Assembly (NCBI GenBank): GCA_035566895.1
Contig: DATMQA010000022.1
Span: 1-38,088 of the forward strand
Source: DATMQA01 sp035566895
Lineage (GTDB): Bacteria; Verrucomicrobiota; Verrucomicrobiia; Limisphaerales; UBA8199
DNA: 38,088 bases
Direction: 5' to 3'
Part shown: in pieces, positions 17,493-24,410 of the stretch
How positions within the stretch are numbered: the first letter of the stretch is position 1
Layout of the letters: each line of letters starts with the position of its first letter
Translations under genes and position numbers: made by a program
The notes under the pieces: generated by a model
What the model saw: only the letters and a program-made list of their open reading frames with translations
Database searches by the model: none
Told to the model about the DNA's origin: nothing

Positions 17493-17526
17493 TCATTCGT
17501 GTCCATTCGTGTCCATTCGTGGTTAG
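17493..17526 (+). repeat. Three-copy ATTCGTGTCC word repeat
   Basis: CATTCGTGTC stands in three 10-bp units, the last one running into GTGGTTAG. It lies between the convergent SPFH and DUF899 genes and overlaps the DUF899 stop codon (17523-17525). Partial copies lie at 16371 and 19373. No downstream plus-strand gene uses this copy as a leader. Confidence 0.8.
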
Positions 17527-18248
17527 TATTTGTCGTGGTACCGAACCCAATCTTGCGCCTGGCCGGGCTTCTCGTCGCGCCCTTTGGCCGTGAGATCGAT
17601 GAAGTTGTAAGTCGTATTCAACAAGTCAATGCCCCGCGCATACGCTGAGTAGGTGTGGTAAATGTTGCGGTCGTTCTCCTTGTAAAACGCGCTGACGCCC
17701 TCCCGTTCGTCAATGTCCATTTTGAGAGGCGCGTAATTATAATACCGCTTTCCGCTCCGAATCTGTTCCGGCGTAAACGAAACATAATAATCGAAATTAA
17801 AATCCGTTTGGCTGGACGAAACCCAATTGAACCGCCAGCCCATCCGTTTCTTGAAGGGTCGGATTTCCTTCAAAGGAGCGCGGGATACAACCACGAGCGT
17901 CGTGTCCCGCGCGCCAAGGTGCAGGTTTACGCTGTCGTAGTGGTCGGCCCAGAACGAGCAATGCGGACAGCCATCCTTCCAGCCGGGTCCGAACATGAAA
18001 TGATAAACGATTAACTGGCTTTTGCCGCCAAACAAGCCGGCCAGAGTTACTTTGCCGTGCGGGCTGGCAAAAATATACTCCTTCTCCACCTTCTCCCAGG
18101 GAAGCTCGCGACGGTCCCGCGCCAATTGGTCGCGCAACCGGGAAAACGTCTTTTCCTTAACGAGCAGGCGCTTGCGGGCGGCCAGCCATTCCTTTTGTGT
18201 TACGACTTTGTGTTCCTTCACTCCAGCGTAGGTCTTCAGTTTGGCCAT
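17523..18248 (-). CDS. DUF899 family thioredoxin-fold protein
   Basis: The 241-residue protein resembles DUF899 (thioredoxin-like, AhpC/TSA-related) proteins: LPWEKVEKEYIFASPHGKV near 50-68, LFGGKSQLIVYHFMFGPGW near 72-90, then DGCPHCSFWADHYD with a CxxC pair near 93-96, and the closing DLLNTTYNFIDLTAKGRDE. The CxxC placement suggests a redox role, but no reaction has been established for the family to my knowledge. It is the third gene of an ArsR-SRPBCC-DUF899 operon, with 9 nt between its ATG and the upstream stop. This grouping is common in soil bacteria. Confidence 0.82.
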   Translation of the reverse strand: MAKLKTYAGVKEHKVVTQKEWLAARKRLLVKEKTFSRLRDQLARDRRELPWEKVEKEYIFASPHGKVTLAGLFGGKSQLIVYHFMFGPGWKDGCPHCSFWADHYDSVNLHLGARDTTLVVVSRAPLKEIRPFKKRMGWRFNWVSSSQTDFNFDYYVSFTPEQIRSGKRYYNYAPLKMDIDEREGVSAFYKENDRNIYHTYSAYARGIDLLNTTYNFIDLTAKGRDEKPGQAQDWVRYHDKY

Positions 18249-18257
18249 AGTATTGTT

Positions 18258-18707
18258 CTATTTGTTTTCGATTTGAGTTGTTGGTCGCACGCCCAGCAGC
18301 GCTTCCAGATGGTTCAGGCAATTGACCCAGCCATGCTGATGAGGCTCCCTGACGTCCTGCGGCAGTTCGTGTGTTAGCACTAATTCGGTGTCGTTTCCCT
18401 TCGCGAAGAGTTCAATGGTAACCTTGCTGTTCTTCACCTTCCCATCGACCGACCAGGTAAAGACCACTTTTTCCGGCGGCACGATTTCCAAATACTCCCC
18501 CGTCGGCACGCACTGCTGCTCGTCGTTGAACATTTCAATGGAATACTTGCCGCCGACCCGAAAGTCGCACCTGACGCGCGCCTGCCCGGTATCCATGCCG
18601 TAAAACCATTGCGCCATTTTGGCCGGATCGGTCAGAGCGGAAAAAACCCTCTCGCGGTCCGCCTTCAGCACGCGCTTAATCACAAGCTTTGTGGTTGGTT
18701 GTTTCAT
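18258..18707 (-). CDS. SRPBCC/AHSA1-domain protein
   Basis: The 149-residue protein has the START/Bet v1-like fold of Activator-of-Hsp90-ATPase-homologue proteins. It opens with KLVIKRVLKADRERVFSALT, followed by DPAKMAQWFYG, EYLEIVPPEKVVFTWSVDG, a TELVLTHELPQ strand and the C-terminal helix HGWVNCLNHLEALL. These domains bind hydrophobic ligands, and the specific ligand is unknown. It lies 6 nt after the ArsR regulator and 9 nt before DUF899, so all three are probably on one mRNA. Confidence 0.88.
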   Translation of the reverse strand: MKQPTTKLVIKRVLKADRERVFSALTDPAKMAQWFYGMDTGQARVRCDFRVGGKYSIEMFNDEQQCVPTGEYLEIVPPEKVVFTWSVDGKVKNSKVTIELFAKGNDTELVLTHELPQDVREPHQHGWVNCLNHLEALLGVRPTTQIENK

Positions 18708-18713
18708 GCGTAG

Positions 18714-19055
18714 TCAATTGGTCTTGCCGATTTCGTTTTGCAAAAAATCCTCCAGATTATCCAGCCGGCGGTTCCAGAAATCAGTGAGCTGCTGGAGCAT
18801 CCGCTGCGCCTGGCCCAACGGCCGGGTGTTGACGCGAAAGCGGTGGAACTTGCCGGTTTTGACGCGCTCGATCATGCGCGCGTTCTCCAACACCTTCAGG
18901 TGCCTGGAGATGGCCGGGGCCGAGATCGAAAACGGTTCCGCCAGCTCGGCAACCGTGCAACTGGATTTGGCCACCCGCAGCAGGATCCGACGCCGGGTCG
19001 GGTCGGCCAACGCGTGAAAAACGCGGTCCAGATGTGCTTCGTAACGATTAACCAT
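18714..19055 (-). CDS. ArsR-family transcriptional regulator
   Basis: The 113-residue winged-helix protein opens MVNRYEAHLDRVFHALADPT, the standard ArsR start, so ATG 19055 is chosen. A GTG at 19073 would add only six residues. The recognition helix region reads SISAPAISRHLKVLENAR. The metal-binding ELCVCD-type motif is absent (the helix reads SSCTVAELAEPF), so it belongs to the non-metal ArsR/SRPBCC-associated group. It probably represses its own operon through the 30-bp palindrome that covers its start codon. Confidence 0.9.
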   Translation of the reverse strand: MVNRYEAHLDRVFHALADPTRRRILLRVAKSSCTVAELAEPFSISAPAISRHLKVLENARMIERVKTGKFHRFRVNTRPLGQAQRMLQQLTDFWNRRLDNLEDFLQNEIGKTN

Positions 19056-19070
19056 TATGTTAACCGTTAC
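19041..19070. promoter_or_regulatory. Candidate ArsR operator (30-bp palindrome)
   Basis: GTAACGATTAACC at one end and GGTTAATCGTTAC-like sequence at the other form an inverted repeat: GTAACG-TTAAC against its complement, with one mismatch per arm and a 5-7 nt AT-rich centre. It covers the ATG of the ArsR gene at 19055. Winged-helix dimers of this family bind such sites, and self-repression is inferred. Confidence 0.6.
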
Positions 19071-19145
19071 CACTGCGACTGACCGCTGTCAACCAGGTTA
19101 AGCTCCCTTCTGGTTGCGGCTCTCCGCTCTGCACTGCAATAGCCA

Positions 19146-19172
19146 AACTTGCTCGCAGGCTGCGAGCAAGTT
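19146..19172. repeat. Perfect 13-bp palindrome
   Basis: AACTTGCTCGCAG and CTGCGAGCAAGTT are exact reverse complements separated by one G. As RNA it would form a long stem with a tight loop. The flanks show no T-run, so it is not a standard terminator. It lies 6 bp from the larger inverted repeat at 19179. Confidence 0.8.
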
Positions 19173-19178
19173 GGGGCG

Positions 19179-19266
19179 GCATCGGAGCGCGGCCTTTAGG
19201 CTGCAGAACTGACGAATTATTGATTGCGTTGCGCGTTTCTGCAGCCTAAAGGCCGCGCTCCGATGC
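19179..19266. repeat. REPIN-like element with perfect 30-bp arms
   Basis: Positions 19179-19208 and 19237-19266 are exact reverse complements over all 30 bases (the arm begins GCATCGGAGCGCGGCCTTTA) and flank a 28-bp centre with no coding potential. Each arm itself holds GGCCTTTAGGC, a small hairpin. The core word GGAGCGCGG recurs at 21840 (minus strand) and 28526. Two inverted REP-like units around a short spacer is the layout of REPINs, which RAYT transposases move. No RAYT gene is in the window. Confidence 0.75.
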
Positions 19267-19290
19267 AGATGTGATCGTCCTCTCCCCGAT

Positions 19291-19640
19291 TGCGCCTTTC
19301 CGCTCTGCGTTTATCGCGCCTCTGCGGTTCAATTGGGCTTGCCTTCTCGGTTGCGGCTCCGCTGAGCCGGGCCCATTCGTGTCCATGCGTGGTTGGTGTC
19401 CGCCTTGGATTTTCCCCGCTTATTAGCGGTTTTGTCTTCCCGCAAATTGTAAACCACGGTCTCGCCCCTCCGCCAGCGACGGAAGGCTACGGAAGGTTAC
19501 GGAAGGTTGTGGCTCATTCGCTACCTTTCCCGGCTATTCCCCATCTTCCCACATCTCTGCTTATTCCCACCTGGCGGGGCTCCCCTCTCGGTGTCGTCCT
19601 CCTTCTCCGCCTCGTCCTCGTTCTCGTCGGTGTCGTCCAT
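19291..19640 (+). repeat. Cluster of four short-period word repeats
   Basis: This non-coding stretch holds several unrelated words in a row: a degenerate CGCCTCTGCGGTT run (19291-19332); ATTCGTGTCC-ATGCGTGGTTG (19375-19395); three exact-to-near copies of GGAAGGTTAC (19481-19510, period 10); and a pyrimidine CGTCCTCGTTCTCGTCGG run (about 19595-19640). I see no gene, and the frames open here are low-complexity. Confidence 0.6.
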
Positions 19641-19742
19641 CGACATTTTGGAGACGACGTCAGGAGTCTCTGATCAAATGGAGTGCGCGGTAGAATGCGG
19701 TCGCCAGCCGAGCCATGCCCGCGACCCATTCAAAAAGTGAGC

Positions 19743-20210
19743 TTAGGGCTCCACGTTCTGGCCCGTCTTTGCTTCCCCGGGAGCTGGCGGGACCGCTTTG
19801 AGCGAACGGAAGATTAAACCCAAGCCACCGAACAACAGCACCAGCATCACCAGCGTGTTGAAAAGAGAGGTCGGCTGGAAGTAGATGTGCAGGCTCATCA
19901 GGATGCCGGCCAGGATAATCACCAGCCCGGCAATCGTCAGCAGCCAGCCGGCGAGTGATTTGCCATTAAAAAACAGGAATCCAATGCCAACGATGAACGG
20001 CACGAGCGAAAGGCCGAAGGAGTTCATCCGGTAATTGACAATCGGCACCATGAAACCGGTGGCAAAATACTCGCTTGACACTGTCACCTGGTTCGTGAGG
20101 AGCCAGCCGCCGGCGCACGCCATGGCAAAGCCCACGAGAAAAATCCCGACTCCACCGGGTGTGCCCCCTGCCCCGCCCCATCGGCTCTGCGTTTCTTTTT
20201 GCGATTCCAT
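19743..20210 (-). CDS. Small membrane protein with four TM segments, unknown function
   Basis: The ATG at 20210 (MESQKETQSRWGGAGG) is chosen because AAAGG lies about 10 nt upstream and the Gly-rich N-terminus leads directly to a membrane segment. Earlier in-frame starts add a non-hydrophobic tail. The 155 residues contain four hydrophobic stretches (GIFLVGFAMACAGGWLL, FGLSLVPFIVGIGFLFF, LAGWLLTIAGLVIILAGILM and LFNTLVMLVLLFGGLGLIF). It would sit in the inner membrane. I do not recognise a family. The C-terminal tail is polar (PAPGEAKTGQNVEP). Confidence 0.7.
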   Translation of the reverse strand: MESQKETQSRWGGAGGTPGGVGIFLVGFAMACAGGWLLTNQVTVSSEYFATGFMVPIVNYRMNSFGLSLVPFIVGIGFLFFNGKSLAGWLLTIAGLVIILAGILMSLHIYFQPTSLFNTLVMLVLLFGGLGLIFRSLKAVPPAPGEAKTGQNVEP

Positions 20211-20344
20211 AGTTTCTATACCTTTCGTATTCAGGGCCATTTGGCCTCCGGAATAAGGCAAAAACAAGCAATTCATGTGCCGATTTCGGGCCGTGAAGGT
20301 ATGCAGAAAGAACGTAAAACAGGCCTGGGAGCCAGCTACTCACT

Positions 20345-20365
20345 CATTGCTTCCACGTAGCAATG
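20345..20365. other. Hairpin in the 327-nt divergent spacer 20211-20537
   Basis: CATTGCT (20345-20351) pairs with AGCAATG (20359-20365) around a 7-nt loop. The spacer lies between divergent genes and so must hold promoters for both, but I cannot name a clear -35/-10 pair. Nothing else recognisable is present. Confidence 0.35.
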
Positions 20366-20537
20366 ACAAATGCGGTGCTGATTTTACGGTATTTTTACAA
20401 GATTGTGACAACTCCATTTTGAAAGCGGAGATGCTTGCGGAAATGAAGACTGACAGCACCCTTGCGCCAGGAGCGTCGTTGGCCGCGGGCAAACCACCTC
20501 TCACGCCGAATGCACGGACGGCAACGACCACTATCGC

Positions 20538-20864
20538 ATGAATGCCACCGGCCAGCGTCTCAGGCTCTTTGCTTCGTTGGCGGTCGCGGCCTGGCTTGGG
20601 TGGGGCTGCGCACACCGCAGCGCGGGCACGTCACCCAGGCAACTTTTCCGGGAGATTCACATCGGCATGCCGCGTTCGCAGGTCGATGTAATCCTCGGCG
20701 TGCCTGAGGTTCCGCAGACTTCTCCGAGCGAAGAAGCCTGGTATTTACCGCCGCCGAGGATTGGCTTTAGCGAGTCACCTTACGCGCCTGGCACCATCGG
20801 CATTCGATTCACCGCAGACGGCAAGGTCGCCGCGAAGAGATTCAATCCTCAGTACCGGGATTGA
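20538..20864 (+). CDS. BamE/SmpA-OmlA-like small lipoprotein
   Basis: The 108-residue protein has a lipoprotein signal ending in the lipobox-like LGWGC (Cys24). The body resembles the SmpA/OmlA (BamE-like) fold: IHIGMPRSQVDVILGVPEVP near 41-60 matches the helix-turn GMtrxqVxxilGxP, followed by AWYLPPP and a closing strand IGIRFTADGKVAAKRF. BamE proteins help outer-membrane protein assembly. Many SmpA-like lipoproteins in other phyla have no proven role, so the fold is safer than the function. It ends 27 nt before a convergent gene. Confidence 0.7.
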   Translation: MNATGQRLRLFASLAVAAWLGWGCAHRSAGTSPRQLFREIHIGMPRSQVDVILGVPEVPQTSPSEEAWYLPPPRIGFSESPYAPGTIGIRFTADGKVAAKRFNPQYRD

Positions 20865-20891
20865 AATTGGAGTCCCTTCTATCGATCGGGC

Positions 20892-21572
20892 TCACATTGC
20901 AGGCCGTTTTCCTGCACGGAGCGGCTTGATCGGTTCCGGGGTTTTGTAGTGCCGCTTCAAGCCGAGTTCGGTCAACATCCCGGCCGGGGCGCGGGCAATG
21001 AACTCAGGAAAGCTGCGCTCTATTCGGTCGCGCAATAGCTTTTGGCCGGTTTTGGACGCCCAAAACTCTTCCTCCGCCTTCGTCAGTGCCATGCCGGCTT
21101 CCTCGGGCGAGAGGTTCTCGTGTTTGCCCAGCAGCCAAACAAGTTCCTTGTCACCGGGCAGGCAGACCGGGAACGGCACAAACTTGAGCGTAATCTCCTG
21201 CTCCTCGCTGCCCTCCGCCGTGCCGTTCGGGTTCACGTTAATTTCTCCGCTGAACTGGGTGCCGTCGGCCAGGGAGATTTCCACGGCCAAACTTTTCTCC
21301 TTGCGGTTCGGCTTGAGCGTCACATCGCTCTCGCCGAACGATGCGGCCAACTGAGTCTTAACCTCCTCGAGGGTTTTGGGCTCCAGGTCCGGCAATTCCA
21401 CTTTGGCGCAGAACTTTTCGAAAGCCGAACCGCGGGCTTTCGCTTTCAGTTCCGATTCGATGGCCTGGTAGATCTTGCCTGCCAACTCGGCATCGTGCGT
21501 AGCCTTCGGCAGCACCTTTTTCAGCAAATCCAGTAATTGAGCGTCGGTTGTTTTCTTCGTTTCGTTTTTCAT
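20892..21572 (-). CDS. Hypothetical cytosolic protein, 226 aa
   Basis: I do not recognise a family. The protein is strongly charged, has no signal peptide and no membrane segment. Residues 10-50 are helical (QLLDLLKKVLPKATHDAELA). A beta-rich middle follows (KSLAVEISLADGTQFSGEIN), then a conserved-looking LTKAEEEFWASKTGQKLLR and a C-terminal ELGLKRHYKTPEP. Codon use matches its neighbours and the ATG is clear. It is convergent with the BamE-like gene. Confidence 0.65.
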   Translation of the reverse strand: MKNETKKTTDAQLLDLLKKVLPKATHDAELAGKIYQAIESELKAKARGSAFEKFCAKVELPDLEPKTLEEVKTQLAASFGESDVTLKPNRKEKSLAVEISLADGTQFSGEINVNPNGTAEGSEEQEITLKFVPFPVCLPGDKELVWLLGKHENLSPEEAGMALTKAEEEFWASKTGQKLLRDRIERSFPEFIARAPAGMLTELGLKRHYKTPEPIKPLRAGKRPAM

Positions 21573-21720
21573 TTTAAAAAATGGCTCACCCTTGTGCCAA
21601 ATCCGGGAGGCAGGCGCAATGTAATTGGCCTTTCGTCCTTCCAGGGTTTTTCCTGGGGACGATACAACAAACGGACGCCTCTCGATGAACCACGAGTGAG
21701 CAAGCGACCCCTCACCCCAG

Positions 21721-21757
21721 CCCTCTCCCCTTATGAAGGGGTATGAAGGGGAGAGGG
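21721..21757. repeat. Inverted repeat CCCTCTCCCCTT / AAGGGGAGAGGG
   Basis: Twelve-bp arms (21721-21732 and 21746-21757) are perfect complements around a 13-nt loop that holds a tandem TATGAAGGGG. It is preceded by CCCTCACCCCAG. This CCCTC...GGGGAGAGGG type of palindrome is familiar from intergenic spaces of many bacteria. It lies in the 288-nt spacer 21573-21860, which has no gene. Confidence 0.65.
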
Positions 21758-21820
21758 AGCACCTCTCGGAGTGTGGCGCGACGTTGGCTATAAATCCGAG
21801 AGCGTTGGCGTTCGGAAGGT

Positions 21821-21847
21821 GCTGCGGACAGGAATGTCCGCGCTCCG
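21821..21847. repeat. Short REP-like hairpin sharing the 19179 flank
   Basis: GCGGACA (21824-21830) and TGTCCGC (21835-21841) form a stem with a GGAA loop, flanked by CTGC and GCTCC. The 3' flank CCGCGCTCCG is identical to that of the right arm at 19253-19262, so the two are likely members of one palindrome family with different stem interiors. Confidence 0.6.
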
Positions 21848-21860
21848 GTACGGTAAGCAG

Positions 21861-23861
21861 TCAGCGATTCGGTTGGGGCGCAATCCGGGCGACGAAGCCA
21901 CCGTCGAGCGCGACGTGGATTTTGAGCGTGTCGCTCGAGGAAAGGTTGAGAGTTTCGGTAGTGAGATGGTTGGGGTCGCTCTCCGCGTCGGGGGCATCTC
22001 TCCAGACCTCAGCCTGATATCGTCCGGCTCCGAGAAAAGAAAGCGGCAGGGCGAGGTCGCGCGCTTCTTTGGCCGACATCCCGCCCAAGTACCACTCCTT
22101 GCCCTTGCGGCGCGCCGTCACTAACACCTCGCCGGGTCTGCCCTCGAGGACGCGGGTCTCATCCCACCAGGTGGGAACCAGTTTGAGGAAATCAAATCCA
22201 GGCTGTCCCTCGTAAGCCGTGGGATAGTCTGCCACCATTGGATTGGGGTTATCGAAGCAGACATACATGGCCAATTGATGGCAGCGGCTGCCGAGCACGT
22301 TGGGGGCAATGTTCTGGGGCTTGAACTCGGGGCGGGTCACAGCCCTGAACCCGCCGAGATGATAATCCATCGGTCCGGCGATGAGCCGGGTGAAAGCCAG
22401 GTTCAAGTTGTGCTCCGGAGTGCAGCGGTCGCTCCACTTAAGATATTCGAGATTCAGGGCGCCCTCATGGTTCATCAGATTGGGATAGGTCCGCTGCCAG
22501 CCAGTGGGCTTCCAGACGCCGTGGAAATGAATCATTATATGGTGGCGGGCGGCCGACTGCAGGATCGATTCGGCGAACTCGATCGTTTCCTGGTCGTCAT
22601 GGTCGAAGAAGTCGACCATCATGCCCTTCCAGCCCATTTTTTCGAAAGCCTTGAAAGCTTCCTCGACCCGCCCGCGCAGCGCGCCTTGATGCACCCAGGT
22701 CCAGAGGCGAACGCGCTTGGAATCCGCGTACTGGCGGATGGCCGGCAGGTCGAAGTCGGCGCGAGGCCGCGTGACGTCGGTGTCGGGCCCCGGCGCGACA
22801 CCCAACTTCGACTGATAATACCAGGGAGAGACCGTCTTCTCGTCCGAGGTCAGTGAGTGCGTGGGAATGCCGTTGCGGACGCAGAAATCGATATATTTTT
22901 TCGCCATCTCCAGGGAGAGAATCGGCAGACTGCGTTTTCCGTCGTACACGTCGCCGTTCCACCACGAGAAAGTGATCTTGCCCGGTTTGATCCACGAAGT
23001 GTCCTTGATGACCGAAGGCTCATTCAGACAATAGAGCGTGCTGGATTCCAATAGTGCGCCAGGACGATCTCCGATGAGCACGACCCGCCATGGCGTTTCC
23101 ATGGGCAGCGGGCGCACGACCTTGGTGCCGTCCGGGCGAGGGGTGAGCTTGCAGACCAGGTCTTCGGTCTCGCTCGCGGGCCGCATCAGCGACATCCCGG
23201 CGTAGTGGCGCAGGGCGCCCTCAGTGATCGCGGCGTACGTGCCGTCCTCCCACAAAAACGTCAGTGGCATGTCCAACAAAGCTCCCGGCCGGAGCTCGTG
23301 GCAGCGCACGGCAGTCACATTGTGCTCGTGAGAAGTTGTGTAGCTTTCGAGATATTGGGCGTAGGCGGTCGGCTCGCCCTCGACCCGGAACGAGGTTGTC
23401 TCATCGGTGACGGTAACGGCCTTTCCTTTGGCGTGCTTGGGCAGCTCGTAGCGGAAAGCGATAGCGTCGTCGTAACAGCGGAACACCACGTCCAGGCGCC
23501 GGCGCTGCGGGGTTTCGAACGTGAAGCGGAGGTCATTGAAACGATCATTCGCATTGTCCGCTTTGCCGAACAGCACGGGAATACGCTGGTCGAGCGAACG
23601 GCTGCGCTCGCGCACCACCCGGACCCCGCTCATCAGTTCGCCCGCATCGGCGGTCATCAGCCCCAGGCTGCAATTGGCGAGCAACGTTTTGCCTTGAAAC
23701 ACCGCGGACCAACCCGGCCGTTCAGTTGAACCCGGCGCAGGCAATTGGATTGAGACGCGGATGCGCTGGTCGGGCGAGGCCAGGCGGCGAACCTCGCTTG
23801 CCCGCGTGTGAAACACGAGCGCCAGCAGGAGGCTGCCAGCCAGGATTGTGCGCGACGGCAT
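21861..23861 (-). CDS. Glycoside hydrolase family 97 protein, probably retaining
   Basis: The ATG at 23861 gives a signal peptide directly (MPSRTILAGSLLLALVFHTR) and sits 4 nt after the FKBP stop. Longer starts read through Arg/Ser-rich sequence. The protein has 666 residues, the usual GH97 length. The N-terminal beta-sandwich (about 25-270) contains SPDQRIRVSIQL and ITEGALRHYAGMSL. The barrel carries GMMVDFFDHDDQETIEFAE near 407, FHGVWKPTGWQRTYPN near 440 and NHEGALNLEYLKW near 462. An Asp in the VDF position and the absence of the SusB-type Glu pair point to the retaining alpha-galactosidase/glucosidase branch (family knowledge). A C-terminal beta domain follows. It is probably periplasmic. 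Confidence 0.85.
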   Translation of the reverse strand: MPSRTILAGSLLLALVFHTRASEVRRLASPDQRIRVSIQLPAPGSTERPGWSAVFQGKTLLANCSLGLMTADAGELMSGVRVVRERSRSLDQRIPVLFGKADNANDRFNDLRFTFETPQRRRLDVVFRCYDDAIAFRYELPKHAKGKAVTVTDETTSFRVEGEPTAYAQYLESYTTSHEHNVTAVRCHELRPGALLDMPLTFLWEDGTYAAITEGALRHYAGMSLMRPASETEDLVCKLTPRPDGTKVVRPLPMETPWRVVLIGDRPGALLESSTLYCLNEPSVIKDTSWIKPGKITFSWWNGDVYDGKRSLPILSLEMAKKYIDFCVRNGIPTHSLTSDEKTVSPWYYQSKLGVAPGPDTDVTRPRADFDLPAIRQYADSKRVRLWTWVHQGALRGRVEEAFKAFEKMGWKGMMVDFFDHDDQETIEFAESILQSAARHHIMIHFHGVWKPTGWQRTYPNLMNHEGALNLEYLKWSDRCTPEHNLNLAFTRLIAGPMDYHLGGFRAVTRPEFKPQNIAPNVLGSRCHQLAMYVCFDNPNPMVADYPTAYEGQPGFDFLKLVPTWWDETRVLEGRPGEVLVTARRKGKEWYLGGMSAKEARDLALPLSFLGAGRYQAEVWRDAPDAESDPNHLTTETLNLSSSDTLKIHVALDGGFVARIAPQPNR

Positions 23862-23865
23862 CCGG

Positions 23866-24360
23866 CTACTCGATGCCGAGCAGCTCCACTTCGAAGACGA
23901 GCGTGCTGTTCGGCGGGATCTTCGGGCTGGGGCTGTTCGGGCCATACGCCAGGTTGGGAGGAATCTCAAACTTGAATTTGTCGCCGACCTTCATGAGCTG
24001 AAGACCCTCAGTCCAGCCGGGGATCACGCGGTTCAAGGGGAAGCTGATGGGCTGGCCCCGTTCCACAGAACTGTCGAAGACGGTGCCATCGAGCAGAGTG
24101 CCGTGGTAATGCACCTTCACGGTGTCCGTAGGCTTTGGGGAAACGGTGCCCGTGCCTTGCTTCAGGACCTGGTATTTTAGTCCGCTGGCTGTGGTTTTCA
24201 TTTGACCTGGTTGAGCATTCGAGGCGCCAGCCGGCGCGCCGGGCGCCGCGGCTGGGGCAGTAGTGGTGCCTGCATTGTTATCGGCGCTGGTTTGATTCGC
24301 CTGGTTGCAGCCCACGAGGCAAAGAGCCGCCGCCAATGTGACTGAGAGTCGTATTTTCAT
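23866..24360 (-). CDS. FKBP-type peptidyl-prolyl isomerase lipoprotein
   Basis: The ATG at 24360 opens a lipoprotein signal (MKIRLSVTLAAALCLVGCNQ, lipobox LVGC). An Ala/Pro/Thr-rich linker (about 20-55) leads to a complete FKBP domain: TASGLKYQVLKQGTG, DTVKVHYHGTLLDGTVFDSS, FPLNRVIPGWTEGLQLMKVG, IPPNLAYG and STLVFEVELLGIE. The active-site residues (Tyr, Phe-Asp, Val-Ile, Trp, Tyr and terminal Phe) are present, so it should isomerise X-Pro bonds, tethered to a membrane facing the periplasm. It is followed after 4 nt by the GH97 gene, so they are likely co-transcribed. A folding helper paired with an exported enzyme makes sense, but this is inference. Confidence 0.92.
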   Translation of the reverse strand: MKIRLSVTLAAALCLVGCNQANQTSADNNAGTTTAPAAAPGAPAGASNAQPGQMKTTASGLKYQVLKQGTGTVSPKPTDTVKVHYHGTLLDGTVFDSSVERGQPISFPLNRVIPGWTEGLQLMKVGDKFKFEIPPNLAYGPNSPSPKIPPNSTLVFEVELLGIE

Positions 24361-24410
24361 AGTGACAGAATCCGGGCACACTATTCCAGACGAGGCAGGG
24401 GGTCAAAACT

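Noticed and set aside
17493..17526. CRISPR-like array
   Set aside because: Units are only 10 bp with no spacers between them; there are no cas genes.
19146..19172. Rho-independent terminator
   Set aside because: There is no T-run on either side of the stem.
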